Both the position numbers and the translations under genes were made by a program. This document shows, in pieces, positions 8,821 through 17,046 of a stretch of DNA of 64,000 nt. Source of the DNA: Sinomonas cyclohexanicum. Its GTDB lineage: Bacteria; Actinomycetota; Actinomycetes; Actinomycetales; Micrococcaceae. The stretch lies in NCBI RefSeq assembly GCF_020886775.1, contig NZ_AP024525.1, positions 1,674,001-1,738,000 on the forward strand, in the 5' to 3' direction. Every line of letters begins with the position of its first letter. Position 1 is the stretch's first letter. Under the pieces are notes generated by a model. It did no database searches and had not been told where the DNA came from. It saw nothing but the letters and a program-made list of their open reading frames with translations.

Positions 8821-10134
8821 ATGGACTTCGCCCAGTACGGGCACCTTTGGCGGCGGAAGGAAGTCCGCCGCCTCCTGCTTGTCGCCATGGTCGCGCGGCT
8901 TCCCCATTCCGCGGCGGGCGTCCTCCTCACGCTCCATGTGGTCCAGACCCTCGGGCTCGGCTACGCGGCGGCCGGAGCAGTCGCGGCCGTCCTGACGATC
9001 GGGATCGCGCTCGGGGCGCCTTGGCGCGGCCGCCGCGTGGACACCGCGGGCCTGAAGGCCGCGCTCGTTCCCTCCGTCATCGCCGAGGCCGTCGTGTGGG
9101 GCCTTGCACCGCACTTGAGCTACCCGCTGCTGCTGGTCGCAGCACTCATGGGTGGACTCTTCGCCCTGCCCATCTTCTCCGTGGTGCGCCAGTCGCTCGG
9201 CGTCATGACCGTCTCCGGGCAGCGGCGCACCGCGTTCGCGCTCGACTCGATCTGCACCGAGGTCACCTTCATGGTCGGCCCGGCGCTCGCCGCCGTGGTG
9301 GGGGTGAGCGTGTCCACCGTGTGGGGCATCACCGCGGTCGGCGCGTCGGCGGCGCTGGCCGGACTCGCCCTCATGTGGTTCAACCCGCCCACGCGCTCGG
9401 GCCAGCCGGGCGCGGTGGCGGAGGACGCCGCCGGGGCTGGGGACGATCTGTCCGAGGTCGCGTCGGGCCCGGAATCGGCGGAGTCGCCCGCGCCGGCGGA
9501 AGTCGCGGCGGGCCAGGCCGACGGCGCGTCGGGACTGCGGCGCCTCCTGGGGCGGGCCAGGGGCGGGGCCGCGTGGGTGAGCGTGGCCGTCGTCGTGGTC
9601 CTGGCCGTCGGCGCGGGTGCCGGGATGGTCCTCTCCGGCACCGACGTGGGGATCGTCGCAGTACTGCGCTCGCACGGGGAAGCCGTGCAGCTCGGCGTCG
9701 TGTTCTTCTTCTGGTGCTTCGCCTCGCTCGTGGGCGGCCTCGTCTACGGTGCGATGCGGCGGCCAGTCTCACCGCTCGTGCTCCTCGGGGCGATGAGCGT
9801 CCTGACCATCCCCATGGGGTTCGCGCATGACACGACGTCCCTGAGCGTGCTCTCGATCCTGCCGGGACTCCTGTGCGCGCCGACGCTCGCGGCGGCTTCC
9901 GAGCGGGTGGCGGAACTCGTCTCGGAGGAGCGTCGGGGTGAGGCGATGGGGTGGTACGGGTCCGCGCTCACGGCAGGCACGGCACTCGGCGCGCCGCTGT
10001 CCGGGACGATGATCGACACGATCGGTCCCTGGGCCGGGTTCGTGGGCATCGGCGCGGCAGGCGCGCTGCTCTGCGCCGCGGGGATCGTGGCGCAGAGCGC
10101 ACGACGACGCCGCGCCCCCCACCCTGTCGGCTGA
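8821..10134 (+). CDS. MFS transporter
   Basis: A 437-residue major facilitator superfamily protein with about 12 predicted transmembrane helices in two halves. They are separated by a long hydrophilic, alanine/glutamate-rich loop (about residues 196-250). The N-terminus (DFAQYGHLWRRKEVRR) and the loop sequence APWRGRRVD after helix 2 fit the MFS pattern. Substrate cannot be deduced; it resembles the sugar-efflux or drug-efflux groups common in Arthrobacter. It converges on the DUF1844 gene with a 14-nt inverted repeat array between them. Confidence 0.8.
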   Translation: MDFAQYGHLWRRKEVRRLLLVAMVARLPHSAAGVLLTLHVVQTLGLGYAAAGAVAAVLTIGIALGAPWRGRRVDTAGLKAALVPSVIAEAVVWGLAPHLSYPLLLVAALMGGLFALPIFSVVRQSLGVMTVSGQRRTAFALDSICTEVTFMVGPALAAVVGVSVSTVWGITAVGASAALAGLALMWFNPPTRSGQPGAVAEDAAGAGDDLSEVASGPESAESPAPAEVAAGQADGASGLRRLLGRARGGAAWVSVAVVVVLAVGAGAGMVLSGTDVGIVAVLRSHGEAVQLGVVFFFWCFASLVGGLVYGAMRRPVSPLVLLGAMSVLTIPMGFAHDTTSLSVLSILPGLLCAPTLAAASERVAELVSEERRGEAMGWYGSALTAGTALGAPLSGTMIDTIGPWAGFVGIGAAGALLCAAGIVAQSARRRRAPHPVG

Positions 10135-10158
10135 CAGTGGACTGCCACCCCCCACGCG

Positions 10159-10219
10159 CGTCTGGGAGTCACGTTCTGGGAGTCACACGAGGTGACTCCC
10201 AGAACGTGACTCCCAGACG
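10159..10219. repeat. Perfect 28-bp inverted repeat built from 14-nt units
   Basis: Left arm 10159-10186 and right arm 10192-10219 are perfect complements around the 5-base loop ACGAG. Each arm is made of 14-nt units of the type GTCACGTTCTGGGA. It lies between two convergent genes (MFS, DUF1844), so it may act as a bidirectional terminator, though no T-tract follows. Relatives are at 15108 and 51770. Confidence 0.85.
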
Positions 10220-10245
10220 TAGGGCGACTCTTGGGGCGTAGCCGG

Positions 10246-10668
10246 TCAGTTGACTGGGCCGGTGTACTTCTCGCCCGGGCCCTTGCCGGGCTCGTCCTGG
10301 ATGACGGACGCTTCGCGGAACGCGAGCTGGAGCGAGCGGAGGCCGTCGCGCAACGGACCCGCGTGCTGGGAGCCGATCTCCGGCGCCGCGGCGGTGACCA
10401 GACCGGCGAGGGAGGTGATGAGCTTGCGGGCTTCGTCCAGGTCCTTGAGATCCTCGGCTTCGGGCCCGTCGGCGAGCCCGCACTTGACGGCGGCCGCGCT
10501 CATGAGGTGCACCGCCGTTGTCGTGATGACCTCCACCGCAGCGACCTCGGCGATGTCGCGCACCTCGGCGCTCACGTCAGGCGCGCCGGCGTGCGTCTCG
10601 TCGGCACCGAAGCTGTGACGGTGGGTCTGGTCGGAGGGGGCGGGGGAGTTGGGGCTGGTGCTGCTCAT
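10246..10668 (-). CDS. DUF1844 domain protein
   Basis: A 140-residue actinobacterial protein. After a disordered, polar N-terminus (about 1-35), the DUF1844 region reads VRDIAEVAAVEVITTTAVHLMSAAAVKCGL and ends with an acidic helix and PGEKYTGPVN. The start at 10668 gives MSSTSPNSPAPS; the frame extends upstream but without a better start. DUF1844 genes commonly lie divergent from infC in this phylum, as here. Biochemical function is unknown. Confidence 0.8.
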   Translation of the reverse strand: MSSTSPNSPAPSDQTHRHSFGADETHAGAPDVSAEVRDIAEVAAVEVITTTAVHLMSAAAVKCGLADGPEAEDLKDLDEARKLITSLAGLVTAAAPEIGSQHAGPLRDGLRSLQLAFREASVIQDEPGKGPGEKYTGPVN

Positions 10669-10793
10669 GCTGCTAAGCTTTGCACAGACCGACTGGATGT
10701 CGTGACCACTGTGATGAGGCCGACGAACCCACACGGCAGGCCAAGGGGAAGCTCCTCCGAGGCGCTGTTGTGGGGATTCGTGCGTTCACCCTG

Positions 10794-10799
10794 TATAAT
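10794..10799 (+). promoter_or_regulatory. -10 element of the infC-rpmI-rplT operon promoter
   Basis: A consensus TATAAT sits in an otherwise GC-rich stretch about 220 bases before infC. A convincing -35 is not visible (nearest TTGTGG at 10768-10773, spacing 20). Transcription from here would give a leader of roughly 210 nt. The 346-base gap from 10669 to 11014 contains this element and the hairpins listed next; no gene is seen in it. Confidence 0.6.
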
Positions 10800-10911
10800 C
10801 GATTGATAGTTTGCAAGCGGAGATCTCTCCCACCTGTCGGCGTCCGAGCCTCTGGCCGGAAAGCTGCCGGGTACTCAGGTTGGCCGGGGCGGCATGTGCC
10901 GCACCGAGCAG

Positions 10912-10983
10912 GCGCGTCCTCTAGGGGAACGCGCGCCATCCGAGGCCTCCGATTGCACCGGCAATCGGGGGCCTTCCTTGTTG
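10912..10983 (+). promoter_or_regulatory. infC leader hairpins with a terminator-like attenuator
   Basis: A first hairpin pairs GCGCGT (10912-10917) with ACGCGC (10929-10934). A second has a 15-bp stem (10942-10956 with 10961-10975, two G-T pairs) and an ACCG loop, followed by the T-rich TCCTTGTTG. No upstream gene on this strand needs terminating, because DUF1844 points the other way. The structure therefore looks like an attenuator inside the infC leader. Confidence 0.6.
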
Positions 10984-11020
10984 CCGGGGCACATCAGTCA
11001 CCGAGTACAGGAGCTTGAAC

Positions 11021-12127
11021 ATTAGCGATCCACGCATCAATGATCGAATCCGCGTTCCCGAGGTTCGCCTCGTAGGCCCTGCGGGCGAGCAGGTGGGCAT
11101 CGTGCGCATCGAGGATGCGCTTCGACTGGCAGCTGAGTCAGACCTCGACCTTGTCGAGGTGGCGCCGCAGGCCAAGCCACCGGTATGCAAGCTGATGGAC
11201 TTCGGCAAGTACAAGTACGAGGCTGCGGTCAAGGCGCGCGAGGCCCGCAAGAACCAGACCAACACGGTTCTCAAGGAAATCCGCTTCCGCCTCAAGATCG
11301 ATAAGCACGACTACGAGACGAAGAAGGGCCATGCCCTCCGCTTCCTCGGTGCTGGCGACAAGGTCAAGGCCATGATCCAGTTCCGCGGCCGCGAACAGCA
11401 GCGCCCCGAGATGGGCATCCGCCTGCTCCAGCGCTTCGCGGAGGACGTCGCCGAGGTGGGCTTGATCGAGTCCACGCCACGGATCGACGGTCGCAACATG
11501 GTCATGGTCATCGGCCCGCTCAAGAACAAGGCCGAGGCCAAGGCGGAGGCCCGCCGTTCTGCCCAGCGTGCCGCGGACAAGGCCAAGGCCGAGGCCGCCA
11601 AGACAGCGTCCGTCACCGCCGAGCAGTCGCCCCTGACCCAGTCGCTCGGCGATGCCCTGCCCGCAGAGTTCTTCGAGGCCGCCATGGCCCGCGAGGCCGC
11701 GGAGCAGGTCGCGGAGCAGAACGCGGAGCAGAACACCGCCGAGCAAGAAGCGGAACGGGTCGTCCAGGCGCAGGCCGAACCGGCCGAGGCCGCCGACCTT
11801 GCGGTCGAGGCGGAGGAGGTCGAGGCACCCGAGGTCGAGGCGGAGGAGACTCAGGCGGAGGAGACTCAGGCTGAGGCCGCGAAGGCTGAGGCGCCTGCGC
11901 CCAAGGCTGAGGCCCCGAAGGCTGAGGCGCCTGCGCCCAAGCCGGCGACTCCGGCGGCAGCCAAGCCGTCGCCGTCGGCTGCCCGCCCCGCCGCGCCGAA
12001 GCCCTCGGTGCCGGCCCCCAAGCCCGCGGCTCCCAAGCCGGGGGCACCGCGACCGTCCGCGGGCGCACCCAAGCCCTCCGCCCCGAAGCCGACGGCACCC
12101 CGGCCGTCCGGCCGTCGGGGCAACTAG
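11021..12127 (+). CDS. infC: Translation initiation factor IF-3 with a long C-terminal tail; probable AUU start
   Basis: IF-3 binds the 30S subunit and checks the start codon and initiator tRNA. Residues 1 to about 180 match canonical IF-3 ([47 protein letters not shown]). A further 190 or so residues form a low-complexity tail rich in Ala, Glu, Pro and Lys. AGGAG at 11009-11013 is 7 bases before an ATT codon at 11021 but only 1 base before the TTG at 11015, so the start is most likely AUU, as in E. coli infC where it permits autoregulation. The alternative TTG start adds two residues. First gene of the infC-rpmI-rplT operon. Confidence 0.92.
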   Translation: MSDPRINDRIRVPEVRLVGPAGEQVGIVRIEDALRLAAESDLDLVEVAPQAKPPVCKLMDFGKYKYEAAVKAREARKNQTNTVLKEIRFRLKIDKHDYETKKGHALRFLGAGDKVKAMIQFRGREQQRPEMGIRLLQRFAEDVAEVGLIESTPRIDGRNMVMVIGPLKNKAEAKAEARRSAQRAADKAKAEAAKTASVTAEQSPLTQSLGDALPAEFFEAAMAREAAEQVAEQNAEQNTAEQEAERVVQAQAEPAEAADLAVEAEEVEAPEVEAEETQAEETQAEAAKAEAPAPKAEAPKAEAPAPKPATPAAAKPSPSAARPAAPKPSVPAPKPAAPKPGAPRPSAGAPKPSAPKPTAPRPSGRRGN

Positions 12128-12138
12128 CCAGACCCGGC

Positions 12139-12238
12139 CCGGCCGCCTCCCTTGATGAGGGGACGCGGCCGCCGAGTCCACCGCCGCCGGCCTCGCGCTG
12201 GCGGGCGGCTGCAACCAGTCGGCCTGCGAGAGCAGGCC
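12139..12238 (+). promoter_or_regulatory. Structured spacer between infC and rpmI
   Basis: One hairpin pairs CGGCCGC-CTCCC near 12139 with GGGG-CGCGGCCG near 12160. A second pairs GGCCTGC (12221-12227) with GCAGGCC (12232-12238) around a GAGA tetraloop. In other bacteria ribosomal protein L20 represses rpmI-rplT by binding structured RNA in this operon, so a regulatory role is possible. Confidence 0.35.
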
Positions 12239-12290
12239 GCCAGAGAAATCCGCGGCCACGTGCCACGGGAAACAAAGGAGATCGGTTCCC

Positions 12291-12485
12291 ATGCCGAAGA
12301 TGAAGACGCACAGCGGCGCCAAGAAGCGCTTCAAGCTGACCGGTTCCGGCAAGCTCAAGCGCCAGCAGGCCAACCGCCGCCACTACCTCGAGCACAAGCC
12401 GACCACGCTCACCCGCCGCCTCGCCGCGGACAAGATCGTCTCGGGCGGCGACGCCAAGGTCATCAAGCGGATGCTCGGCATCTGA
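12291..12485 (+). CDS. rpmI: 50S ribosomal protein L35
   Basis: A 64-residue L35 with the family start [20 protein letters not shown] and a lysine/arginine-rich body that ends KVIKRMLGI. It is a component of the large ribosomal subunit. AAAGGAG lies upstream of the ATG. Second gene of the infC operon, followed 95 bases later by rplT. Confidence 0.98.
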   Translation: MPKMKTHSGAKKRFKLTGSGKLKRQQANRRHYLEHKPTTLTRRLAADKIVSGGDAKVIKRMLGI

Positions 12486-12580
12486 TTTTCTTCCACCACC
12501 GGCCCTGAGAGGGGCCACTAGCCATCCCGGCCGGGCCCAACGCGCCCGGGTGACTGGGAGAGATTCAAAGGAGTACGCAC

Positions 12581-12964
12581 GTGGCACGTGTGAAGCGGGC
12601 AGTCAACGCCCTCAAGAAGCGCCGTACCGTCCTCGATCGGGCGTCCGGCTACCGTGGTCAGCGCTCGCGCCTTTACCGCAAGGCCAAGGAGCAGCTGCTG
12701 CACTCGTTCGTGTACAGCTACCAGGACCGTCACAAGCGCAAGGGCGACTTCCGCCGCCTGTGGATCCAGCGCATCAACGCTGCGTCCCGCGCCAACGGCC
12801 TGACCTACAACCGCCTCATCCAGGGCCTCAAGGCCGCTGAGGTGGAGGTCGACCGCCGCATGCTCGCCGAGCTGGCCGTCTCCGACGCCGCCGCGTTCTC
12901 GGCCCTCGTCGAGGTCGCCAAGAAGGCCCTCCCGGCCGACGTGAACGCCCCGGTCGCGAAGTAG
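12581..12964 (+). CDS. rplT: 50S ribosomal protein L20
   Basis: A 127-residue L20, needed for early assembly of the 50S subunit and often the autoregulator of its operon. It has the typical basic N-terminus [15 protein letters not shown], then [16 protein letters not shown] and a globular C-terminal domain. The start is GTG with AAAGGAG upstream. Last gene of the infC operon; a strong terminator follows. Confidence 0.98.
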   Translation: MARVKRAVNALKKRRTVLDRASGYRGQRSRLYRKAKEQLLHSFVYSYQDRHKRKGDFRRLWIQRINAASRANGLTYNRLIQGLKAAEVEVDRRMLAELAVSDAAAFSALVEVAKKALPADVNAPVAK

Positions 12965-12982
12965 GCTCTCGAAGCTTTCGAT

Positions 12983-13015
12983 GGCGCCCGTGCAGCACAC
13001 CGCTGCACGGGCGCC
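12983..13015 (+). terminator. Terminator of the infC-rpmI-rplT operon
   Basis: A perfect 14-bp stem (GGCGCCCGTGCAGC at 12983-12996 with its complement at 13002-13015) closes a 5-base loop, 18 bases after the rplT stop. The tail TCGCGTCT is only weakly T-rich, as is usual in high-GC actinobacteria. Confidence 0.8.
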
Positions 13016-13042
13016 GTCGCGTCTGGGCGGCTTCGGCCTCGC

Positions 13043-13048
13043 TAGAGT
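13043..13048 (+). promoter_or_regulatory. -10 element of a probable leaderless methyltransferase transcript
   Basis: TAGAGT ends exactly 6 bases before the GTG start at 13055. No Shine-Dalgarno sequence and no clear -35 are visible. Confidence 0.5.
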
Positions 13049-13054
13049 TGGTCC

Positions 13055-13972
13055 GTGACATCGAGCGAGACCATGACCAATCCCCGCGCCGACCGGGTGC
13101 GCGACGTCGCCAAGCTGGCCGCACGCACCACGAGGAACCGCCGCGGGCAGTTCCTGGCAGAGGGGCCCCAGGCCGTGCGTGAGGCGCTGCGCCTCGACGC
13201 CGCGCGGCGCGCGGAGGGGAGTGGCGCCGTCGTCCTCGAGCTCTACGCCTCCGCGGCATGCCTCGATCGGTATCCCGACATCGCCGACCTGGCTGAAGCG
13301 ACCGGTCGGCTGCGGCTCGCCGACGACGACGTGCTGGCCGCCATGGCGGATACGGTCAGTCCCCAGGGGATCGTCGCTGTGTGCGCGATGCTCGACGTCC
13401 CTCTCGCGTCGGTCCTCGCGGGCACCCCCCGCCTGGTCGCGGTCATGTGCCGTGTCCAGGACCCCGGAAACGCCGGCACGATCCTGCGGGCGGCAGACTC
13501 GGCCGGAGCCGATGCCGTGGTCCTCACCACCGGCAGCGTGGACATCTACAACCCCAAGGCGGTCCGCAGTACCGCCGGCTCGCTGTTCCACGTGCCGGTG
13601 GTCCTCGGCGCGGATCCCTCCGACATCGCGGCTGCGGCCCGTTCCGCGGGCCTCGGGATCCTCGCGGCCGACGGCGCGGGCTCGCTCGATCTTGACGCGC
13701 TCCAGGACGAGTCCGCGGTCCGTCGCACCCTCGGCGCGGACGCGGCGCACGACGCCGCTACGGTCGCCTACCGCCTCGAGGACCCCTCCGTGTGGCTCTT
13801 CGGCAACGAGGCGCAGGGTCTGAGCGAGGAGGAGAAGGCTCTGGCCGACCACTCGGTCGCCGTCCCGCTGTATGGGGAGGCCGAGAGCCTCAACGTCGGC
13901 ACGGCCGCGACCGTCTGCCTTTACGCGAGCGCGAGGAGCCAGCGGCGCGGCCGCCTGCCGGAGAACCGGTAG
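13055..13972 (+). CDS. TrmH/SpoU-family RNA 2'-O-methyltransferase
   Basis: A 305-residue SPOUT methyltransferase that uses SAM to methylate a ribose in rRNA or tRNA. It has an N-terminal substrate-binding domain (about 1-110, with RRGQFLAEGPQAVREAL) and the knotted SPOUT domain. The family motifs are QDPGNAGTILRAADSAG, FGNEAQGLSEEE and the closing VPLYGEAESLNVGTAATVC. Genes of this type follow rplT in many actinobacteria and are likely 23S rRNA modifiers of the RlmB/TsnR group; the exact target nucleotide is not deducible. Probably translated from a leaderless mRNA. Confidence 0.88.
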   Translation: MTSSETMTNPRADRVRDVAKLAARTTRNRRGQFLAEGPQAVREALRLDAARRAEGSGAVVLELYASAACLDRYPDIADLAEATGRLRLADDDVLAAMADTVSPQGIVAVCAMLDVPLASVLAGTPRLVAVMCRVQDPGNAGTILRAADSAGADAVVLTTGSVDIYNPKAVRSTAGSLFHVPVVLGADPSDIAAAARSAGLGILAADGAGSLDLDALQDESAVRRTLGADAAHDAATVAYRLEDPSVWLFGNEAQGLSEEEKALADHSVAVPLYGEAESLNVGTAATVCLYASARSQRRGRLPENR

Positions 13973-14029
13973 GTTTGTTCCGGGCCCGCACGCACCCGCG
14001 GGGCCGGAACAGATGGAAGAGGGAAGAGC

Positions 14030-14950
14030 ATGGCTTCTGGCGGTGGGACCAAGGCCGTTGTCGCGGCGCTGTCTGCGAACCTGTCGATCGCGGTGATGAA
14101 GTTCCTCGCGTTCGCGCTCACGGCATCCTCGTCGATGCTGGCCGAGGCGATCCACTCCGTGGCCGACTCGGGCAACCAGGTCCTCCTGCTCATTGGCGGG
14201 AGGCGGTCGAGGAAGCAGGCGGACCGCGAGCACCCGTTCGGCTACGGGCGCGAGCGGTACATGTATGCGTTCATCGTCTCGATCGTGCTGTTCAGCGTGG
14301 GCGGCCTCTTCGCGCTGTTCGAGGCCTGGGAGAAGTTCAAGGACCCCCACGGGATCGAGGGGGCCTGGTGGTGGGTTCCGCTTGCGGTCCTCGTCGGTGC
14401 CATCATCGCCGAAGGGCTCTCGTTCCGGACGGCCATCAAGGAGTCTGCCCACGATCGGGGCGACCAGTCGTGGGTGGCGTTCATCCGCAACGCGAAGAAG
14501 CCCGAGCTGCCCGTGATCCTGCTCGAGGACTTCGGAGCGCTCATCGGCCTCGTGTTCGCCCTCTTCGGCGTCTCGCTCACGCTCGTGACGGGCAACGGGA
14601 TCTGGGATGCCGCCGGCACCGCGATGATCGGACTGCTCCTCGTGGTGATCGCGGCCGTCCTCGCCATCGAGACGAGCTCACTCCTCCTGGGGGAGTCGGC
14701 CACGAAGGCGGACGTGGCGAAGATCGAGGCCGCCATCGCGAGCGACGGCACGCGCGTCATCCACCTCCGGACGATGCATCTCGGGCCCGAGGAGCTCCTG
14801 GTTGGCGCGAAGATCAGCGTGGCGCGGGGAGCGAGCGGGGCCGAGATCGCGCGCTCGATCGACGACGCCGAGGCGCGCATCCGGGGCGCCGTCCCGACCG
14901 CTCGCGTGATCTACCTCGAGCCGGACATCCAGCGGGTCGATCCCTCGTAA
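14030..14950 (+). CDS. Cation diffusion facilitator (CDF) family transporter
   Basis: A 306-residue CDF protein, expected to export divalent metals (Zn, Fe or Mn) in exchange for protons. Six transmembrane helices occupy about residues 8-225. The helix 2 metal-site sequence is SMLAEAIHSVADSGNQ, followed by the loop EHPFGYGRERYMYAFI. A cytoplasmic C-terminal domain follows. The ATG lies after AGAGGGAAGAGC. It converges on an MFS gene across a repeat-rich spacer. Metal specificity cannot be assigned. Confidence 0.88.
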   Translation: MASGGGTKAVVAALSANLSIAVMKFLAFALTASSSMLAEAIHSVADSGNQVLLLIGGRRSRKQADREHPFGYGRERYMYAFIVSIVLFSVGGLFALFEAWEKFKDPHGIEGAWWWVPLAVLVGAIIAEGLSFRTAIKESAHDRGDQSWVAFIRNAKKPELPVILLEDFGALIGLVFALFGVSLTLVTGNGIWDAAGTAMIGLLLVVIAAVLAIETSSLLLGESATKADVAKIEAAIASDGTRVIHLRTMHLGPEELLVGAKISVARGASGAEIARSIDDAEARIRGAVPTARVIYLEPDIQRVDPS

Positions 14951-14955
14951 CCCGT

Positions 14956-15111
14956 CCTTCTGACGCGAAGGTTCGAAGAATCTTCGCGTCACCACGGTGC
15001 GCCCCGAAGGCGGCGCCCCCATGCTGGGGGTTACCTTCTGACGCGAAGGTTCGAAGAATCTTCGCGTCACCACGGTGCGCCCCGCAGGCGGCGCCCCCAT
15101 GCTGGGGGTCA
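14956..15111. repeat. 78-bp tandem repeat, two copies
   Basis: Units 14956-15033 and 15034-15111 are nearly identical (two visible substitutions). Each contains a hairpin with 9-bp arms GACGCGAAG and CTTCGCGTC around GTTCGAAGAAT, then a GC-rich segment ending in GCTGGGGG. They lie just after the CDF gene and run into the 14-nt inverted array at 15108. Confidence 0.85.
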
Positions 15112-15169
15112 CCTCCTGGAAGTCACGTCCCGTGGGACAACCTTCAGGAGCTGACCTTCAGGAGATGAC
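15108..15169. repeat. 14-nt-unit inverted array between convergent CDF and MFS genes
   Basis: Forward units GTCACCTCCTGGAA (15108) and GTCACGTCCCGTGG (15122) face inverted units, read on the minus strand, GTCATCTCCTGAAG (15169 to 15156) and GTCAGCTCCTGAAG (15155 to 15142). The arms pair imperfectly. Same layout as at 10159 and 51770. The spacer 14951-15171 contains only this array and the 78-bp tandem repeat. Confidence 0.75.
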
Positions 15170-15171
15170 CC

Positions 15172-16449
15172 TTAGACGTGGGGGCTGGGGAGGGGACGCC
15201 GTCGTTCGAGGGCACCGCTCGCGAGCGCGATCCCGAGGCCGAGCACGGCGAGGGCGGCACCGACGTAGGCGGGTGCCACGAATCCCCAGCCGGCGGCGAT
15301 GACCGCGCCGCCCAAGAACGCTCCGAGCGCGTTGGCCACGTTGAGGGCGGAGTGGCTCAGGGACGTCGCGAGGGTCGCGGCACCGGGGGCGGAGTCGAGC
15401 AGCCGCGCCTGCAGCGCAGGGATGAGGACCGACCCGGAGCCGCCCACCACGAAGACCATGAGCAGCGCAAGCGGCCAGACCGGTGCCGCGAGGCCGTACA
15501 GGACCATGACGAGCGCGACGACGGCGAGGGCCCGGTAGATGGTCCCCATCACGGACCGGTCCGCGAGCCGCCCGCCCACGATGTTGCCCGCGACCATGCC
15601 GAGTCCGTAGAGCCCCACGACCACGGGCATGAGATCCTCCGGCAGGCCGGCGACCCCGGTCATGGTGTGCGCGATGTAGGTGTACGTGGCGAAGAACCCG
15701 CCGAACCCGACGACGCCGACCGCGAGGGCGAGCCACAGCTGGATCCGCCTGAGGGCCGAGAGCTCCCGGCGGATGCTCGCCTCCGGATGGGGCGGCTCGA
15801 ACGGGACGAAGCGGGCCATCATGGCGACGCAGGCGACGGCGATCACGCCTGTGGCCACGAAGAGGAGGCGCCATCCGAGGGACTGGCCCAGCCAGGTCGC
15901 AGCGGGTACGCCCAGGACATTGGCGATGGTGAGGCCGGACATGACGGTGGCGATCGCCCAGCCACGCCGCGTGGGGGCGACGAGCGAGGCGGCGACGACC
16001 GCGGCGGTGCCGAAGTACGCGCCGTGCGGCAGGCCGGCGGCGAACCGCGAGACGAGCATCGCGCCGTAGTCGGCCGCCACGAACGAGGAGAGGTTCGCGA
16101 GCGCGTAGAACGCCATGAGACCGAGGAGCAGCGCCTTGCGCGGCAGCCGCGCGCCGAAGGCCGCGAGCAGCGGCGCGCCGACAACCACGCCGAGCGCGTA
16201 GGCCGAGATGAGCTGCCCGGCCTCCGGGGTGCTGATCGACAGGCCGCGCTCGATCTCCTTGAGCAGCCCCATGGTGGCGAACTCAACCGTGCCGATGGCG
16301 AAACCGCCCAATCCCAGGGCGAGCATGGCCCAGAAGAGCGGACGCGGCGCCAGCAGCGTCGAGCGGTGGAGCGCTGCCGGGGCGTCGGCGGGGACGGGGA
16401 CGGGTGGCTCTGCGCCGGTGTGGGGGAGCGTGGGGTCCGGTGTGGGCAC
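15172..16449 (-). CDS. MFS transporter, AraJ/drug-efflux type
   Basis: A 425-residue major facilitator protein with 12 transmembrane helices. The region GGFAIGTVEFATMGLL at the first helix and the loop GARLPRKALLLG after helix 2 are typical of the DHA1 AraJ/YdhP-like group, which exports sugars or drugs. A GTG start at 16449 has TGAGGAA 8 bases upstream. The frame is open 105 bases further, but that region is proline-rich and has no such ribosome-binding sequence. It is divergent from the NUDIX gene and converges on the CDF gene. Substrate unknown. Confidence 0.85.
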   Translation of the reverse strand: MPTPDPTLPHTGAEPPVPVPADAPAALHRSTLLAPRPLFWAMLALGLGGFAIGTVEFATMGLLKEIERGLSISTPEAGQLISAYALGVVVGAPLLAAFGARLPRKALLLGLMAFYALANLSSFVAADYGAMLVSRFAAGLPHGAYFGTAAVVAASLVAPTRRGWAIATVMSGLTIANVLGVPAATWLGQSLGWRLLFVATGVIAVACVAMMARFVPFEPPHPEASIRRELSALRRIQLWLALAVGVVGFGGFFATYTYIAHTMTGVAGLPEDLMPVVVGLYGLGMVAGNIVGGRLADRSVMGTIYRALAVVALVMVLYGLAAPVWPLALLMVFVVGGSGSVLIPALQARLLDSAPGAATLATSLSHSALNVANALGAFLGGAVIAAGWGFVAPAYVGAALAVLGLGIALASGALERRRPLPSPHV

Positions 16450-16569
16450 GACGGCGTTCCTCAGGTGTGGTGGGGCTGCGTTCGGTGGGGCTGTGGCGGG
16501 GAGGAACGGCGTTGGCCCTCGTCTGTGTGCCAACTCTACGGGCGGCCAGATCATTCCGATGCCACTGCC

Positions 16570-16575
16570 TACACT
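16570..16575 (+). promoter_or_regulatory. -10 element before the NUDIX gene
   Basis: TACACT ends 7 bases before the GTG at 16583, close to the leaderless pattern seen at other genes here. No Shine-Dalgarno sequence is seen in front of the GTG. Confidence 0.4.
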
Positions 16576-16582
16576 GTGAGAC

Positions 16583-17041
16583 GTGCAGATGCAGACTCAG
16601 GACAGCACCGGCGGAGCCATGGTCCAGGTGGTGGGCGGGGCCATTGTCGACTCGATGGAACGGCCCACGCGGCTCCTTGCGGCGCGCAGGTCGGCGCCGC
16701 CTGCCTTCGCGGGCATGTGGGAGTTCCCGGGGGGCAAGGTCGAGCCCGGCGAATCGGCCGAGCAGGGACTGCGGCGGGAGCTTCTCGAGGAGCTTGGCGT
16801 CACCGTGGCCCTGGGCGCCGAGGTGGCCGGCCCGCTCGCAGAGGGATGGCCCCTGAACGACCGGGCCGCGATGCGCGTCTGGCTCGCCCAAGTGACGGAT
16901 GGGGTACCGGCGCCGCTCGAAGACCACGATGAGCTCCGCTGGGTTTCCCTGGACGGCGACGGAGTCGAGCAGCTGCCCTGGATCCCGGCCGACTTCCCGA
17001 TCGTCGCAGCGCTCCGCGCGCACCTCTTGCGCATCCCGTAG
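16583..17041 (+). CDS. NUDIX hydrolase, MutT-like (nucleotide pyrophosphohydrolase)
   Basis: A 152-residue NUDIX protein. The catalytic box GX5EX7REUXEEXGU is complete: it starts at GKVEPGESAEQG near residue 52 and ends at RRELLEELGV. The segment WEFPGGKVEPGE is typical of MutT and CTP/8-oxo-dGTP pyrophosphohydrolases, which remove damaged or unwanted nucleotides. The C-terminal WIPADFPIVAAL also fits MutT. The GTG start gives a 12-residue lead before GAMVQVVGG; an internal ATG at residue 13 is possible. It converges on the radical SAM gene with 5 bases between stops. Confidence 0.88.
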   Translation: MQMQTQDSTGGAMVQVVGGAIVDSMERPTRLLAARRSAPPAFAGMWEFPGGKVEPGESAEQGLRRELLEELGVTVALGAEVAGPLAEGWPLNDRAAMRVWLAQVTDGVPAPLEDHDELRWVSLDGDGVEQLPWIPADFPIVAALRAHLLRIP

Positions 17042-17046
17042 GGGCG

